Shown here: piece by piece, positions 63,041 to 64,000 of the stretch
Position numbering within the stretch: the first letter of the stretch is position 1
How the letters are laid out: each line of letters begins with the position of its first letter
Assembly (NCBI RefSeq): GCF_019578655.1
Contig: NC_063260.1
Coordinates: 6,512,501 to 6,576,500 of the forward strand
Length of the DNA stretch: 64,000 nucleotides
Origin: Ricinus communis
Taxonomy: Eukaryota; Streptophyta; Magnoliopsida; Malpighiales; Euphorbiaceae
Direction of reading: 5' to 3'
Program-made: the position numbers and the translations under genes
The notes under the pieces: generated by a model
Seen by the model: only the letters and a program-made list of their open reading frames with translations
Told to the model about the DNA's origin: nothing
Database searches by the model: none

Positions 63041-64000
63041 TCAAGTTCTTTCAGCTGGTGCAAGATGCTCCATATGTTTTGTAAGATCATGTATGCCGTC
63101 CGTGTTCCACCAATGTCTATCACCTGTTCTATTGTTAGCGTCTGCTTGCTTTGACTGATTTTTTTTGAGTTCTTGTATGCTAGTAGAACCAGGGGCCTCA
63201 GTCAGGAAATATTCCCAGAAATGATCATTCACTCCAGGCCGCGCGGCGGTAGGATTTGTGGCCTCTACTGCTGATTCTTGCACAGCTTCATCCACAGGAG
63301 CACAAGCAGGCTTGAAATCTGCATCGTGGTCGGAGAAACTTGGTGGTGAAGTCTTCAAGTTGTCGACAGGATTGATACATCCAGCTAGCTCTGGAGATGA
63401 GGGAATGTCCATAGAATGGGGTGAGGAAGGAAGGGATCTTGGGGAACAAGTATCTGCATCTAGTGATGATGCACTTAACTGCCGAAAAATGACAGGAGAA
63501 GGCGGTGATACTATGCGAAAATCATGCATATCCTGAGCAGAAGTTTCTTTTACCCCCAAAAGAAAATTCTCAAAACATTTTATGGATGAATCCAACTTAT
63601 CAACTATCTCAAAGTTCAATGTTGAAGCAGGGGACCTGTCAGGATTTTCTTTCGCCAATCTCCAACCTGGGTTATCTTCCGTGTTGCACTCGCTACTGAA
63701 GTGATTAAATTCCAGTAGTCTTCTCTTTTTGTTATGATAATCTGATTGCTGCATGAGAGCTGAGGCAAATCCTGGCTTCTTTGCAAGTTGAGCTAAGCAG
63801 GAAACCAATTGCATCTGTCTGCGTTCCATGCTCACCAACCTCTCACCTAATGACATAATTTGACACTCAAAGGCTTGCTTCTCCATTTCATTTCTTTGTA
63901 CCTCCATCTGAAGCAAGCTTTTATCATGTTTTAGTCGCTTAATTTTCTCCTCATATTCCCTTTTTTCCAAGTCAGTCAGTGGAGATGTATTGCCTTGATT
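63041..64000 (-). CDS. HSFA4: Class A4 heat-shock transcription factor, C-terminal part
   Basis: A 319-codon open frame entering from the window edge and ending at a TGA (63041-63043). The DNA-binding domain lies outside. Visible parts in order: the linker NQGNTSPLTD, typical of A4; an oligomerisation coiled coil with heptads (EKREYEEKIKRLKHDKSLLQ through SMERRQMQLVSCL) including the class A insertion; a basic nuclear signal NKKRRL; a first activator motif IKCFENFLLG; a Ser/Pro-rich region (PPSPVIFRQLSASS, SPRSLPSSPH); the AHA activator NDHFWEYFLTEAPGS; and the C-terminus with WWN and HLAPAERT, as in Arabidopsis HSFA4a. Such factors bind heat-shock elements and are linked to oxidative-stress responses. 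The first visible Met is not the start. The frame is intact. Confidence 0.93.
   Translation of the reverse strand, partial: NQGNTSPLTDLEKREYEEKIKRLKHDKSLLQMEVQRNEMEKQAFECQIMSLGERLVSMERRQMQLVSCLAQLAKKPGFASALMQQSDYHNKKRRLLEFNHFSSECNTEDNPGWRLAKENPDRSPASTLNFEIVDKLDSSIKCFENFLLGVKETSAQDMHDFRIVSPPSPVIFRQLSASSLDADTCSPRSLPSSPHSMDIPSSPELAGCINPVDNLKTSPPSFSDHDADFKPACAPVDEAVQESAVEATNPTAARPGVNDHFWEYFLTEAPGSTSIQELKKNQSKQADANNRTGDRHWWNTDGIHDLTKHMEHLAPAERT

Noticed and set aside
63258..63699. Plus-strand open frames across the HSFA4 exon
   Set aside because: Shadows of the intact minus-strand HSFA4 frame.
1..64000. tRNA genes, snoRNAs and CRISPR-like arrays
   Set aside because: I looked for T-loop (GGTTCGA-type) pairs and spaced direct repeats. 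Isolated matches (15393, 57727) have no cloverleaf, and the repeats seen are tandem without spacers.

Overview
The window is AT-rich nuclear DNA of a flowering plant. Genes are split by long GT-AG introns, the proteins are typical of core eudicots, and decayed plant transposons fill the space between genes. Protein resemblance makes a Malpighiales/Euphorbiaceae-type genome plausible, but the species cannot be fixed from the sequence alone.

Four real genes are supported. (1) Positions 1-987, plus strand: the 3' end of an acyl-activating enzyme (AMP-dependent CoA ligase) ending in a peroxisomal-type Ser-Arg-Met. (2) 14865-21266, plus: a complete six-exon oligopeptide-transporter-family gene of the Yellow Stripe-Like group, 717 residues, closest in memory to Arabidopsis YSL5/7/8. 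(3) 32743-44102, minus: an eleven-coding-exon sugar-phosphate/phosphate-translocator-like membrane protein of the At1g06470 type, 519 residues, including a 13-nt microexon and a triplicated 9-residue repeat. (4) 63041-64000, minus: the C-terminal part of a class A4 heat-shock transcription factor. They are unrelated neighbours, not an operon.

The rest is mostly mobile DNA. A whole but dead Mutator-like element (MULE, 9131-14208) has ~155-bp terminal inverted repeats and a near-perfect 9-bp target duplication. It carries a PB1-like/MuDR/SWIM transposase and, convergent to it, a decayed GRF zinc-finger ORF in the position mudrB holds in maize MuDR. It ends 657 bp upstream of the YSL start codon. 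A second decayed GRF gene (51507-52104) also lies just inside a TIR-like sequence. Other remnants are a Ty3/gypsy pol (23.3-25.2 kb), a second MULE N-terminus (25.7-26.3 kb), a LINE reverse transcriptase in a translocator intron (34.9-36.1 kb), a Ty1/copia gag (52.6-54.4 kb), long Tat/Ogre-like LTR pieces (28.6-29.6, 47.8-50.9 and 59.2-61.0 kb) and several foldback MITEs. One MITE has a perfect 9-bp target duplication, and one family is present twice.

There is also a truncated ribosomal protein L18a last-exon copy (5.55-5.77 kb) and a rearranged organelle-derived insertion with large-subunit rRNA pieces in opposite orientations (57.6-58.1 kb), next to a long TA microsatellite. The remaining intergenic stretches (988-5551, 5767-7431, 26.7-28.5, 44.7-46.4, 54.7-55.8 and 56.3-57.5 kb) are AT-rich and show no gene I can support.
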